From Paracoccus laeviglucosivorans (GTDB taxonomy: Bacteria > Pseudomonadota > Alphaproteobacteria > Rhodobacterales > Rhodobacteraceae), in the NCBI RefSeq assembly GCF_900182695.1, contig NZ_FXTK01000017.1, positions 1-64,000 of the forward strand: a DNA stretch of 64,000 nt. Reading direction: 5' to 3'. The stretch's first letter is position 1, and the number at the start of each line of letters is the position of its first letter. A model generated the notes under the pieces. The model was given only the letters and a program-made list of their open reading frames with translations. It searched no databases and was not told the DNA's origin. Both the position numbers and the translations under genes were made by a program. Positions 43,114 to 51,680 of the stretch are shown in pieces.

Positions 43114-43790
43114 TTGTAATCTTTCTCCAGCCGCGCCAAAGCAGCGGCCTGCCAGGGTTTTTCGTAGGTTCCGGCCTTGATGCGTTCCATGCCGCGGGCC
43201 TCGGCCTGAGCCTTGGCCTGGGCCAGCTGCAGCAGGTCTTCGGCATGACTGGCGGGGATGGCCACAACGCCGTCGCAATCGCCCAGCACCACGTCGCCGG
43301 GCTGGACCACCAATCCGCCGACGCTGACCGGCACGTTGATTTCGCCGGGGCCGTCCTTGAAGGGGCCGCGATGCGAAACGCCTCGGGCAAAGCAGGCAAA
43401 GCCCGCAGCATCGAATGCCTCGGCGTCGCGAACGGCACCGTCGATGACGAATCCGGTCACACCGCGTTTCATGGACTGCATCATCATCAGCTCGCCCACC
43501 AGCGCATTCGCAACGCAGCCGCCACCATCGACAACGATGATGTCACCGGGCTGCGCCATGTCGATGGCCTGATGGATCAGCAGGTTGTCACCCGGCCGCG
43601 TCTTGACGGTCAGCGCAATCCCCGCGACCCGCAGGCCCGGCCCGTTCAGCGGCGTCAATCCGACCGAGCCGTAAAGACGACCCATGCAATCGGTGACCTG
43701 CGCCACGCCCAGCTTGCGATACGCCTCAAGCACCTCGGACGAGGTGCGATGGTCTGGTCGCTGCGCAATCCGAAAGCCAATTTTTTGCAT
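43110..43790 (-). CDS. RraA family protein / 4-hydroxy-2-oxo acid aldolase candidate
   Basis: A 226-residue protein of the RraA / HMG-CHA aldolase family. GDIIVVDGGGCVANALVGEL and GFVIDGAVRDAEAF contain the Asp and Arg residues that in the aldolases bind the divalent metal and the pyruvyl moiety. Real RraA inhibitors of RNase E lack activity and are about 160 residues; the longer length and metabolic setting favour an aldolase such as 4-hydroxy-4-methyl-2-oxoglutarate aldolase. It is the first gene of the operon and is preceded by a 16-bp palindrome. Confidence 0.85.
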   Translation of the reverse strand: MQKIGFRIAQRPDHRTSSEVLEAYRKLGVAQVTDCMGRLYGSVGLTPLNGPGLRVAGIALTVKTRPGDNLLIHQAIDMAQPGDIIVVDGGGCVANALVGELMMMQSMKRGVTGFVIDGAVRDAEAFDAAGFACFARGVSHRGPFKDGPGEINVPVSVGGLVVQPGDVVLGDCDGVVAIPASHAEDLLQLAQAKAQAEARGMERIKAGTYEKPWQAAALARLEKDYK

Positions 43791-43798
43791 TTTTACGT

Positions 43799-43814
43799 TC
43801 TCCGATCTCGGAGA
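43799..43814. promoter_or_regulatory. Palindrome in the leader of the RraA-type operon
   Basis: TCTCCGA and TCGGAGA flank TC, giving a perfect 7-bp inverted repeat nine bases upstream of the operon's first ATG. It could be an operator or a leader hairpin that affects translation. Confidence 0.45.
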
Positions 43815-44150
43815 CGTTGGAACAATTTTCGTGGATTTGGTGCAAACGATTTAATTTCCTGACCAGATCAGAATAAAATTCGTGCGTAATGATACGGCTG
43901 GATCCACAGGCATGAATGAAAGGTTGCTGCCTTATATTCGATCAGAATGTGGATGCGGCAGGCAGGCCGAATGGACTGTCGAATTTGAACCAGGCTCAGT
44001 GATCAACGGCATCTTGGCCTTCAAATGTCGCGAAATCGACACAGTGCCGACGGAAGTCGCGTAGCATGGGATGACCCAGTATCTCCTTGGGAAGCCGGGC
44101 GGTGATGCGTTCGCAATCGCCCCCCGCCCGCAATGTTGCAGGGGAGCAAG
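43815..44150. other. Long intergenic stretch without a convincing gene
   Basis: This 336-bp stretch is relatively AT-rich at its left end, consistent with the promoter of the minus-strand operon. A 60-codon plus-strand frame (43882-44064) with three cysteines is present, but it starts with GTG, lacks a ribosome site and has atypical third positions. The right end carries GGGGAG, the ribosome site of the gene at 44151. Confidence 0.4.
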
Positions 44151-44429
44151 ATGAGAATTTCGATTACATTCCGTGGTGACAGCGACCTGAATCCCGCCAT
44201 TCGACGCGGAATCGAAACCGCAATCCTGACCCCGGCCGAGGCCGAGACCTGTGTCTGGATCGGCAATCGCCTGACCTATCGAACCCGGCGACCCCCCGAG
44301 GAAGTGATGAGCGACTGGGAAATACACGGCTTTGGCACGAACGATTTCGCCAGCGTCCATATCGCCCCTTGGGTCGAACGACGATCAAGCGAACCCTGGC
44401 CATTCCGCGAGCGGCGCATCCACCGCTAG
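44151..44429 (+). CDS. Conserved small protein of unknown function, copy 2
   Basis: A 92-residue protein starting MRISITFRGDSDLNPAIRRG. It is clearly paralogous to the product of 30730-31038; both share the RLTYRT, DWE-x-HGF, DFASV and RERRI blocks. The start at 44151 has a strong GGGGAG ribosome site. The protein is soluble, rich in Arg and without cysteine clusters or a signal peptide. No family or function is recognised. It stands alone between two minus-strand units. Confidence 0.78.
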   Translation: MRISITFRGDSDLNPAIRRGIETAILTPAEAETCVWIGNRLTYRTRRPPEEVMSDWEIHGFGTNDFASVHIAPWVERRSSEPWPFRERRIHR

Positions 44430-44578
44430 CCGCCCGGATTCCCTGAACGGCGCGTCATACGCCTTCGGCATGACGAATGCAGCAGACCCGCCCCCTGATG
44501 TATCCACAGGGCGAAGTCGGCGGATGCGCAAGCCTTCTGCTATGAAATCACGACGTTGGTCGGGCAATCGCAGCGCCC

Positions 44579-44974
44579 TCAGCCGCGGTAATCTGCGTCG
44601 CTGACCTTTTCCATCCAAGTCACGGCGCTGCCGTCGATGGTTTCCTGAATGGCGATATGGCTCATGGCGGTATCGGGGGCCGCGCCATGCCAGTGCTTTT
44701 CGCCCGCCGGAAACCAGACGACATCGCCCGCGCGGATGTCTTCGACAGGGCCGCCTTCGCGCTGTGCCAGCCCGCGCCCGAAGGTCACGATCAATGTCTG
44801 ACCGGCGGGGTGGGTATGCCATGCGGTGCGTGCGCCCGGCTCGAACGTGACATGCGCCCCGACCGCGCGGCCCGGTGCCTCGGCTGCGAAAAGTGGGTCC
44901 AGACGCACCGTTCCGGTGAACCAGTCGGCGGGTCCGACCGACGAAGGCGTCTGGCCCGAGCGTGTGATCTTCAT
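44579..44974 (-). CDS. Cupin domain protein
   Basis: A 131-residue single cupin. The two metal-binding motifs are visible as [19 protein letters not shown] and [14 protein letters not shown], giving His ligands for Mn, Fe or Zn. It resembles the cupins annotated as quercetinase-like or mandelonitrile lyase-like. ATG at 44974 is backed by AGGGGGA; a longer frame overlaps the alcohol dehydrogenase end. It is downstream of and probably co-transcribed with the alcohol dehydrogenase (61-base gap). Confidence 0.88.
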   Translation of the reverse strand: MKITRSGQTPSSVGPADWFTGTVRLDPLFAAEAPGRAVGAHVTFEPGARTAWHTHPAGQTLIVTFGRGLAQREGGPVEDIRAGDVVWFPAGEKHWHGAAPDTAMSHIAIQETIDGSAVTWMEKVSDADYRG

Positions 44975-45035
44975 GTGGTCCCCCTGATTGCAGCTTGGAT
45001 GGGGGCGGCAGATCGCGCCGCCCCGGTGATGGTCA

Positions 45036-46082
45036 TCACCCCATCGTGGCGATGTCCATGACAAAGCGATATTTCACATCGCCCCGGATCATCCGTTCAT
45101 AGGCCGGCTCGATCCCGTCGGCGCGGATCATCTCAATATCCGACACGATGCCATGCTGGGCACAGAAATCCAGCATCTCTTGCGTCTCTGGGATGCCGCC
45201 GATCATCGAACCGGCAAGGCTGCGGCGCTTCATGATCAGGTTGAACACATTGGGCGACGGATGCGGCGATGCGGGCGCCCCGACCAGCGCCATGGTGCCG
45301 TCGCGCTTAAGCAGCGTCAGGAACGCATCCAGATCATGCGGCGCAGCCACAGTGTTCAGGATGAAGTCAAAACTTTTCACATGCGCCGCCATTTCGGCGC
45401 GGTTGCGCGACACGACCACCTCATCGGCGCCAAGCGCCTTGGCATCGTCCCGCTTGCTTTCCGAGGTGGTGAAGGCCACGACATGCGCGCCCATGGCATG
45501 GGCCAGTTTCAGCCCCATATGCCCCAGACCACCGATACCGACGACACCGACCTTTTTGCCGGGACCGGCACCCCAATGGCGCAGCGGCGACCAGGTGGTG
45601 ATACCCGCGCAAAGCAGCGGCGCCACGGCGGCCAGCTGATCCTCGGGATGGGTGATTTTCAGCACATAGCGTTCATGCACCACGATCGCCTGCGAATAGC
45701 CGCCCAGTGTATGGCCGGGCGCGTCCGCGGTCGGACCGTTATAGGTGCCGATCATGCCGTCGCAGTAATTTTCCAGCCCATCATCGCATTCCGCGCAGTG
45801 CTGGCAGCTATCGACAATGCACCCGACACCGACCAGATCGCCGACCTTGTGGCGTGCGACATGCCCCCCCACCGCCGCAACGCGCCCCACGATCTCATGA
45901 CCCGGCACGCAGGGATACAGCGTCCCCGCCCATTCGCTGCGGGCCTGATGCAGGTCCGAGTGGCAGATTCCGCAATAGGCGATCTCGATCCGCACATCGT
46001 GGTCCCCCACGTCGCGGCGGCTGATCTGCATTTGCGCCAGCGGCTGGTCGCCCGCGGATGTGCCATAAGCAAGAATGGTCAT
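45036..46082 (-). CDS. NAD(P)-dependent zinc alcohol dehydrogenase, YahK/CAD-like
   Basis: A 348-residue medium-chain dehydrogenase. The catalytic zinc site begins in [12 protein letters not shown] and continues with GHE; the structural zinc site is [16 protein letters not shown]; the Rossmann motif is [10 protein letters not shown]. This pattern matches broad-range aldehyde reductases such as YahK, YjgB and cinnamyl-alcohol-type enzymes. ATG at 46082 with GAAAGGAAAT upstream is chosen over a much longer open frame. Together with the cupin it may detoxify reactive aldehydes. Confidence 0.93.
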   Translation of the reverse strand: MTILAYGTSAGDQPLAQMQISRRDVGDHDVRIEIAYCGICHSDLHQARSEWAGTLYPCVPGHEIVGRVAAVGGHVARHKVGDLVGVGCIVDSCQHCAECDDGLENYCDGMIGTYNGPTADAPGHTLGGYSQAIVVHERYVLKITHPEDQLAAVAPLLCAGITTWSPLRHWGAGPGKKVGVVGIGGLGHMGLKLAHAMGAHVVAFTTSESKRDDAKALGADEVVVSRNRAEMAAHVKSFDFILNTVAAPHDLDAFLTLLKRDGTMALVGAPASPHPSPNVFNLIMKRRSLAGSMIGGIPETQEMLDFCAQHGIVSDIEMIRADGIEPAYERMIRGDVKYRFVMDIATMG

Positions 46083-46292
46083 AGGATTTCCTTTCGCTTG
46101 CGTTCCGACGGCAGAAAGCTGGCAAAGCTCGTTTCGTTCTGCACGGCGCTGACATAGCACGTCTATGTGACGCAAGAACCGCGCGTTTTCGGCGCATGTC
46201 AAGGTCAGGGCCGGCGGCGCATGGAAATCGGATCGTTGACCCATGCGGGAAAACTTGATCCACTTTTCCTTATCCCACACGGAGCGCGTGAC

Positions 46293-46502
46293 ATGACCGA
46301 CGCAGTGAAAGGCCCGGCATCCTATTTCCCGTCGATCGAGGCGAAATATGGTCGTCCCATTCAGGACTGGAAGGACATGATCCGGGCAAGGCCGACCCAA
46401 AAGCATATGGAGCTAGTCGCCTGGCTCAAGCAGGAACACGGGCTGGGGCATGGACACGCCAACGCGCTGGTGGCTGATACTTTGCGGTCCGAAAAGGACT
46501 AG
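46293..46502 (+). CDS. DUF4287 domain protein
   Basis: A 69-residue protein that is almost entirely a DUF4287 domain: SYFPSIEAKYGRPIQDWKD followed by HMELVAWLKQEHGLGHGHAN. ATG at 46293 has GGAG upstream; a longer frame is rejected. The domain is common in small helical proteins and in fusions with DUF5655, but its function is unknown. It is monocistronic and shares a bidirectional terminator with the convergent TerC-CBS gene. Confidence 0.85.
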   Translation: MTDAVKGPASYFPSIEAKYGRPIQDWKDMIRARPTQKHMELVAWLKQEHGLGHGHANALVADTLRSEKD

Positions 46503-46585
46503 CGCCGATCACGCCACGGAAGTTGGATCACCGGCCAAGCATTGTCGCGACGATGCTTCACATTCCCAGCCATGCCCGACTTTGA

Positions 46586-46613
46586 CAGACCGGCACCCGA
46601 AAGCGCCGGTCTG
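46586..46613. terminator. Bidirectional terminator between convergent genes
   Basis: A 9-bp stem (46586-46594 with 46605-46613) lies between the DUF4287 gene and the end of the TerC-CBS gene. A T-rich run follows on the plus strand; a weaker one follows on the minus strand. Confidence 0.7.
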
Positions 46614-46617
46614 TCCT

Positions 46618-48183
46618 TTATGCAATTGCGCTGCGCGAGGCGCGGATGGTTTCGATGGCGCGGCCTTCCATGCGGATCACCTCGAATGTCAGTTCGCCCG
46701 CGCGGATCACCTCGCCCTGTTCGGGCAGGCGGCCTAGCGTCCACAGGATATAGCCCGCCAGCGTCGAATAACGCTCGGCCGAATCCTGCAAGTCGGCCTT
46801 CAGCAGATCGGCGGCACGGCGAATGTCCATCCAGCCGCTGACCAGCCACGAGCCGTCCTCGTTCTCCTCGGCCAGCATCGGCTCTTCGCCTTCGTCGGGG
46901 AATTCGCCTGCGATGGCCTCCAGAATGTCGGTGGGCGTGGCAATGCCTTCCAGCGCACCGAATTCATCGACGATGACGGCAAGTTGCACCGGGGATTTTC
47001 GCAACTGCTCCATCAGGCGCAGCGCGCTTAGGCTTTCATGCACCACCAGCGGCTCGCGGACCGAGTTCTGCAGGTCGATGCGCCCTTGGGTCATCAGGTC
47101 GCGCAGGATGTCCTTGGCCAGCGCGACGCCCACGAATGCCTCAAGACTGCCGCGCGCCAGCAGGAAACGCGAATGGCCTTGCGTCAGGATCTGTTCGCGC
47201 AAGCTCGCCTCATCCGCGTCCAGATCCAGCCAGTCCACCTCGCCGCGCGGCGTCATGACCGAGGTGGCGGGACGGTCGGCCAGCGTCAGGACGGAACGGA
47301 TCATGTCCTTTTCCTCGGGGCCGAAGATCGCCTGCTGTTCGGCCTGCTGGGCGATGGCATCAGCGGCGCCGCCCAACTCCTCGCCCCGGCTGCCGCCCAG
47401 CATCCGCAGCACCGCGCCCGCCGTGCGATCACGCAGATCGCCGGTGGTCAGCACCCGCTCGCGGTTGCGGCGCGCGATCTGATTCAGCGCCTCGATACCC
47501 ACCGAGAAGCCGATGGCCGCATACAGATAGCCCTTGGGAATGTGGAAGCCGAACCCTTCGGTGATCAGCGAAAAGCCAATCATCATCAGGAACCCAAGAC
47601 ACAGGATCACCACCGTCGGGTGGCGCGACACAAAAGCCATCAGCGGCTTTGCCGATAGCATCATCACGCCCACGGCCACGATCACGGCGATCATCATCAC
47701 CGACAGATGTTCGACCATACCGACCGCCGTGATCACGCTGTCCAGCGAAAACACCGCATCCAGCACGACGATCTGCACCAGAACCTGCCAGAAGACGGCA
47801 TGGACGGGGTTCGCTTCCTGATGGTGAGACGAGCCCTCCAGCCGTTCGTGAAGCTCCATCGTGCCCTTGAACAGCAGGAAAAGCCCGCCGAAAATCAGGA
47901 TCAGGTCGCGCCCCGAGAAGGGGTGCCCAAACAGGCTGAACAGCGGCTGCGTCAACGTCACGATCCACGCGACCGAGGCCAGAAGGCCAAGCCGCATCAG
48001 CAGCGCCAGCGTCAGGCCGATCATCCGCGCGCGGTCGCGCTGATGCGGTGGCAACTTGTCGGCCAGCACGGCGATAAAGACCAGGTTGTCGATGCCCAGA
48101 ACGATTTCAAGCACGATCAGCGTGGCAAGTCCGGCCCAGGCAGCGGGATCGGACATCCATTCGAATAGCACGGGAAACTCCAT
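46618..48183 (-). CDS. TerC family protein with CBS and CorC/HlyC domains
   Basis: A 521-residue protein of the YoaE/YegH group. Residues 1-240 form a TerC membrane domain with about seven spans ([16 protein letters not shown] and [15 protein letters not shown] carry the conserved Asp residues). A CBS pair follows at about 300-430 ([15 protein letters not shown] is the first), then a C-terminal CorC/HlyC transporter-associated domain. It may act in metal export or envelope homeostasis. It is the second TerC-type protein in the window and is followed upstream by an ExoD-ECF cluster on the same strand. Confidence 0.93.
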   Translation of the reverse strand: MEFPVLFEWMSDPAAWAGLATLIVLEIVLGIDNLVFIAVLADKLPPHQRDRARMIGLTLALLMRLGLLASVAWIVTLTQPLFSLFGHPFSGRDLILIFGGLFLLFKGTMELHERLEGSSHHQEANPVHAVFWQVLVQIVVLDAVFSLDSVITAVGMVEHLSVMMIAVIVAVGVMMLSAKPLMAFVSRHPTVVILCLGFLMMIGFSLITEGFGFHIPKGYLYAAIGFSVGIEALNQIARRNRERVLTTGDLRDRTAGAVLRMLGGSRGEELGGAADAIAQQAEQQAIFGPEEKDMIRSVLTLADRPATSVMTPRGEVDWLDLDADEASLREQILTQGHSRFLLARGSLEAFVGVALAKDILRDLMTQGRIDLQNSVREPLVVHESLSALRLMEQLRKSPVQLAVIVDEFGALEGIATPTDILEAIAGEFPDEGEEPMLAEENEDGSWLVSGWMDIRRAADLLKADLQDSAERYSTLAGYILWTLGRLPEQGEVIRAGELTFEVIRMEGRAIETIRASRSAIA

Positions 48184-48184
48184 A

Positions 48185-48850
48185 TCAGGAAATAAGGCGC
48201 AGGGCGAATTGCGCGATCAGGTGGATGCTGGCGATGGTGACGCCCGCCATCAGCGTCACGCACAGGATCGAGGCGACCCAGCCGATCAGCGTCCACAGCC
48301 CGTCGCGGGCCACGGCGGCCAGTGCCAGAAGGCACATGCAGGCGGCGGGCGGGATATTGCCCAGCGGGATCGGCAGGATCAGGATCAGCGACAGCAGGAC
48401 GCAAAGCGCGCCCGAAATGCGCAGGGCCAGGGGCGAGGCAAGTGCGTCAAGGCGCGGATGCAGGATGCGTTCGACCCGTCGCAGCATGGGCAGCGAATGG
48501 CGCGCAATGGTCTGGAACATGGATTGCGACAGACCGCGCCGGGTAATGACGGCGGGAAAGCGCGGCGGTCGGCCCAGCATCAGCGCCGCCGCCAGATACA
48601 GCATCGGCAGGCCCAGCACGACGGATGAGCCGGGCGGGTTCGGCAGTATATTCAGAATGCCGAATACCAGAAGCAGCGCCAATGTGGCGCGGCCTTCGAA
48701 CCATTCGATCAGGCGGGCGACGGAAATGCGATCCTTGCCCGGTGCTGCGGCCAGCTGTTCGATCAGGACCGACAGCGGCAGCCGACTTCGGTCCTCCTCC
48801 GGCGCACCGGAGGAGGGGGTTTCCGACGAAGGGAGGAGCATGTCCCTCAT
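48185..48850 (-). CDS. ExoD family exopolysaccharide synthesis protein
   Basis: A 221-residue membrane protein of the ExoD family. It has [25 protein letters not shown], the [16 protein letters not shown] segment before it, and about four to five spans. ExoD was described in rhizobia as needed for exopolysaccharide production and alkaline tolerance; its biochemical role is unclear. Its ATG overlaps the DUF2076 stop, and its end is within two bases of the TerC-CBS start, so the genes form one transcription unit. Confidence 0.9.
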   Translation of the reverse strand: MRDMLLPSSETPSSGAPEEDRSRLPLSVLIEQLAAAPGKDRISVARLIEWFEGRATLALLLVFGILNILPNPPGSSVVLGLPMLYLAAALMLGRPPRFPAVITRRGLSQSMFQTIARHSLPMLRRVERILHPRLDALASPLALRISGALCVLLSLILILPIPLGNIPPAACMCLLALAAVARDGLWTLIGWVASILCVTLMAGVTIASIHLIAQFALRLIS

Positions 48851-49371
48851 CAGAAATCGTCACCGCCATCGTCGAAACCGGCATCTTCATAGCCGAGATC
48901 TTCGTCTTCTTCGTCCTGAGGTGCGGCCTCTTCGGCCGAGGCTTCGCCGGCGAACATCGACCCGATGGCATTGCCCAGAAGCACGCCGCCCGCGACCCCC
49001 ATCGCGGTCTGCGCCGCACCGGCCAGAAAACCCCCGCCCTGTGCCTGTTGCATCTGACCGCCGGGCATCATGCCCGGTTGCTGGCGCTGAACGCGCGGCA
49101 CGGACGAACTACCGCCCATCAGGCGCGACAGAAAGCCGCCCTGGGGCTGGCTGGCCTGCGTCTCAAGTTCCTCGATGCGCTGCTGGGCCATGTTCAGCGC
49201 ATGTTCCTGCATGATGACGGTCTGCGCCATGTAATAGGGCGCAGACGGTTGGCGGGCCACGGTGTCGCGGATGAACGCCTCGGCCTCGCCGTCGCGGGCT
49301 GGCGTCTGCCGCTCGACATGGGCGAGTTTACCGAACAGGTCCTGAATGGCCTGGCGATCATTGTGATCCAT
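48850..49371 (-). CDS. DUF2076 family protein
   Basis: A 173-residue protein of the DUF2076 family. Residues 1-75 are helical (DRQAIQDLFGKLAHVERQTP, QTVIMQEHALNMAQQRIEEL). A Gln/Gly/Met-rich linker follows, then a hydrophobic Gly-rich segment (AAQTAMGVAGGVLLGNAIGS) and a very acidic tail. These proteins are described as periplasmic or membrane-associated ligand-binding candidates, but the function is unknown. It lies 14 bases downstream of the anti-sigma gene and is probably a target or partner of the ECF system. Confidence 0.88.
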   Translation of the reverse strand: MDHNDRQAIQDLFGKLAHVERQTPARDGEAEAFIRDTVARQPSAPYYMAQTVIMQEHALNMAQQRIEELETQASQPQGGFLSRLMGGSSSVPRVQRQQPGMMPGGQMQQAQGGGFLAGAAQTAMGVAGGVLLGNAIGSMFAGEASAEEAAPQDEEDEDLGYEDAGFDDGGDDF

Positions 49372-49385
49372 AGGGAATTGGTCCT

Positions 49386-50132
49386 TCAGTTGGTGGGGAG
49401 GGAGCCGAGCAAACGCTCGGCAGTGTCTGCCAGATGCGCGGGATCGTCCCGCGCACCCAGCACATGGGCCACGCCGTCATGCGTGATCCATGCGATGCCG
49501 GTTTCCCCGGCATACGTCGTGCCAGCCCCGTCGCCACCGTCTGCGCGGACGATGAACAACGACAGGCGGCCATGTTCGGGCGTATCAAGGATCATCTCGA
49601 CGCCCGGCCCTTGCAGCGATGGAAAGACCTGCACGTCGCGCGGCGTCCAGCGGGCGGGCATCTGCGGCAGTGCAAGCCCGGTCAGCGCCCGGATTTCGGC
49701 CGCGTCCACATCCGGCGCTTCGGGCTGGGACAGCATCGCCAGCCGCAAATCGCTGGCATCGCGCGCAGCAAGGGCGCTTTTGACGAAGGCGGGCGGCGGG
49801 GTCGAAGCCGCGCCTTCGCGCAGGCCGACCGGCCCCAATGCCAGCCAAAGCGCCGCCACGGTCGCGGCAATCGCCGCCGAGGGCAGCCCGACACCCAACC
49901 AGCGCGGCGCGATGGCGCGTTCCAGCCTGCGGGCCTCGCGCCGGTCGCAGCGGAGCGGATCGGGCAGTGCCAGAGCCAGCCGAAGCTGGTTGCGGCGGTG
50001 GATGTCGGTCATCACGCGAGCCGCATCGGCGGGATGGTCGCCCAGCCATTCTTCGACCGCGTTGCGTTGCCACGGATCAAGCTGACCATCGACATAGGCA
50101 TCCAGATCGTCCTGATTGACCTTAGCTTTCAT
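49386..50132 (-). CDS. Anti-sigma factor, transmembrane
   Basis: A 248-residue protein with an N-terminal cytoplasmic anti-sigma domain (VNQDDLDAYVDGQLDPWQRN and the AVEEWLGDHP helix), one membrane span at about 105-125 (SAAIAATVAALWLALG) and a periplasmic domain that senses the signal. No zinc-binding HxxxCxxC motif is seen, so it is not the ZAS type. ATG at 50132 overlaps the sigma gene by 11 bases, the usual arrangement for cognate pairs. Confidence 0.88.
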   Translation of the reverse strand: MKAKVNQDDLDAYVDGQLDPWQRNAVEEWLGDHPADAARVMTDIHRRNQLRLALALPDPLRCDRREARRLERAIAPRWLGVGLPSAAIAATVAALWLALGPVGLREGAASTPPPAFVKSALAARDASDLRLAMLSQPEAPDVDAAEIRALTGLALPQMPARWTPRDVQVFPSLQGPGVEMILDTPEHGRLSLFIVRADGGDGAGTTYAGETGIAWITHDGVAHVLGARDDPAHLADTAERLLGSLPTN

Positions 50133-50649
50133 GCCTGTCTCCGTTCTGGACCAGCCGCAGCGGGGTGCGGGTTCCGTCCTCATAGGCGCGCAGGGCGGCG
50201 CGGGCGCGGGCAAGTCGCGACATCAGCGTGCCCTGCGGGATATGCAAAAGCGCCGCCGCCTCGGCATAGGACATTTCTTCGACCGCGATCAGGTGCAGCG
50301 CCTCGCGCTGTTCGGTGGGAAGCAGAAAGAACGCGGCGCGGACCTGTTCCAGCCGCACCGCCATTTCCTGCGAGGCGGGCACCTGCGTGTCGATGAAACC
50401 CGCAAAATCCGCTTCGCGCCGCGCCCGCGCACGCTGGCTGCGCTTGCCGTCGATAAAGGCATTGTGCAGGATCGACATCAGCCACCCTCGCACCGGACGC
50501 GACGGGTCCAGCGTCGCGCGGTGTTCATGCGCGCGCAGGAACGCTTCCTGCAGCAGATCGTCGGCATCGGGTTCGTTACGCGCCAGCACCAGCGCATAGC
50601 GCCGCAGACGCGGCAGCAGGTCCAGAATTTCTCGGGTTCGTTTCGGCAT
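50122..50649 (-). CDS. ECF family RNA polymerase sigma factor
   Basis: A 175-residue ECF sigma factor. Region 2 covers about residues 20-85 (DADDLLQEAFLRAHEH, RGWLMSILHNAFID) and region 4 about 110-165 (LPTEQREALHLIAVEEMSYA, GTLMSRLARAR). ATG at 50649 or TTG at 50658 could start it; neither has a clear ribosome site. An A-tract followed by CGTCGGAT on the minus strand (about 50686-50705) resembles an ECF-type promoter and would fit autoregulation. It leads a unit with the anti-sigma, DUF2076, ExoD and TerC-CBS genes. Confidence 0.92.
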   Translation of the reverse strand: MPKRTREILDLLPRLRRYALVLARNEPDADDLLQEAFLRAHEHRATLDPSRPVRGWLMSILHNAFIDGKRSQRARARREADFAGFIDTQVPASQEMAVRLEQVRAAFFLLPTEQREALHLIAVEEMSYAEAAALLHIPQGTLMSRLARARAALRAYEDGTRTPLRLVQNGDRHES

Positions 50650-50859
50650 CTTGATCAATATACGAAGCCGAAGGCCGGACTAATCCATCCGACGCGAATT
50701 TTTTTGCAGGCACACCAGCCGATCGGGTGCCGCGGCACTGATGCGCAAGCGCAATGGCCGGATATTCGATCATCTAGATCAGCGCCGTCATAAACCTGCC
50801 TGTCATGCAGCGCTGGCAATATGTCAGCATCCGTAGCTTATCAGCAAATGGCCTGACCT

Positions 50860-51189
50860 ATGACCAATCTTCCGCTTGTTGGAATTGCGATCACCACCCG
50901 GAACCTGCCTGAATATCGCGACTTCCTGATGAACGACCAACGCGATCTGGAACTTCAGGATTTTTGCAATGCCGATCTGCTGAACGGCGACTGGCGCGGG
51001 GTGGCCGATACCGCCAAGGCCCAGCTTGCGGGTTATACCGGCCGTCTGGGCATTCACGGGCCATTCTGGGGCCTGAACATCGCCAACCCCGATACCGAGA
51101 TGGGCTATCTGGTCCGCCGCAAGCATCTGCAGGGGCTGGAGGTCTGCGAATATCTGGGCGCGACGCAGATGGTCATCCATTCACCCTAT
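50860..51189 (+). pseudogene. Truncated sugar phosphate isomerase/epimerase
   Basis: The first 110 codons read as the N-terminal third of a xylose-isomerase-like TIM-barrel protein: PLVGIAITTRNLPEYRDFL, DLELQDFCNADLL, GIHGPFWGLNIANP and GATQMVIHSPY in the expected order. After that point the frame turns into an unnatural Ser/Ala-rich sequence that is the reverse complement of a LysR gene. About 170 or more residues are therefore missing. The break is near 51189. Confidence 0.8.
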
Positions 51190-51478
51190 CGCATGATCAC
51201 CTCATCCGCGGCCAGCATCGGCATGGTGATGCGCAAGGGACCGGACGGCGTTTCGGGCTGCGTCGCGGCCTCTGCCAGCGCATCGGCAATATCGTCCAGC
51301 GCCGCCGAAACACGCGCCAGCAGCCGCGCGCCTTCCTCGGTCGGGCGGGTCGATCTGGTGGTGCGGGCCAGCAAGCGCACGCCCAGATCCTCCTCAAGCT
51401 GCGTCACCGCATGACTGACGGCAGAGGGGGCGATCCCAAGACGATCGGCAGCGCCGCGAAAGCCGCCAAGTTCGGCCG
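51190..51478 (-). pseudogene. LysR regulator fragment, inverted between two other fragments
   Basis: Read on the minus strand, this segment encodes AAELGGFRGAADRLGIAPSA, then SHAVTQLEEDLGVRLLARTT and PLRITMPMLAADEVI, which is the DNA-binding domain and linker of a LysR protein. The first 10-15 residues of the family are missing at the right-hand junction and the whole effector domain is missing at the left-hand one. It cannot encode a functional regulator. Confidence 0.8.
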
Positions 51479-51635
51479 CCGGGATTTCGAACGCGCGGTG
51501 CTGGATGATCTGCCCCTTGGCCGCATCGGAACGGATGCGGAGGCGGCAGCGGTCGCGCTGTTCCTGCTGTCGGACGATGCAAGCTATGTCACGGGCAGCC
51601 AATATGCCGTCGATGGCGGGCTGGTCATGCAGTGA
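51479..51635 (+). pseudogene. C-terminal fragment of a short-chain dehydrogenase
   Basis: The plus-strand frame ending at 51635 carries VLDDLPLGRIGTDAEAAAVA, LFLLSDDASYVTGSQYAVDG and GLVMQ, the hallmark C-terminus of a classical SDR such as a FabG-like enzyme. The Rossmann motif and catalytic Tyr/Lys are absent because the sequence before about 51480 belongs to the inverted LysR piece. Confidence 0.8.
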
Positions 51636-51642
51636 CAGTGCG

Positions 51643-51672
51643 AAAAACGCCGCCCCACGGGCGGGGCGGCGT
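51643..51672 (-). terminator. Rho-independent terminator of the M20 amidohydrolase operon
   Basis: A 10-bp perfect GC-rich stem (51647-51656 with 51663-51672) is followed on the minus strand by five T residues. It lies nine bases past the amidohydrolase stop. Confidence 0.88.
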
Positions 51673-51680
51673 CGATATAC

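Noticed and set aside
43882..44064. A 60-residue Cys-containing plus-strand frame
   Set aside because: GTG start, no ribosome site, atypical third positions and no recognisable motif; left as intergenic.
44453..44475. Hairpin with a CGTCAT/ATGACG stem after the second small paralogue
   Set aside because: Short stem with an internal mismatch and no T tract; too weak to call a terminator.
50964..51635. A single 223-residue plus-strand gene across the scar region
   Set aside because: Only its last 50 residues are SDR-like; the first part is out of frame with the isomerase and antisense to the LysR piece, so it is a chance fusion frame.
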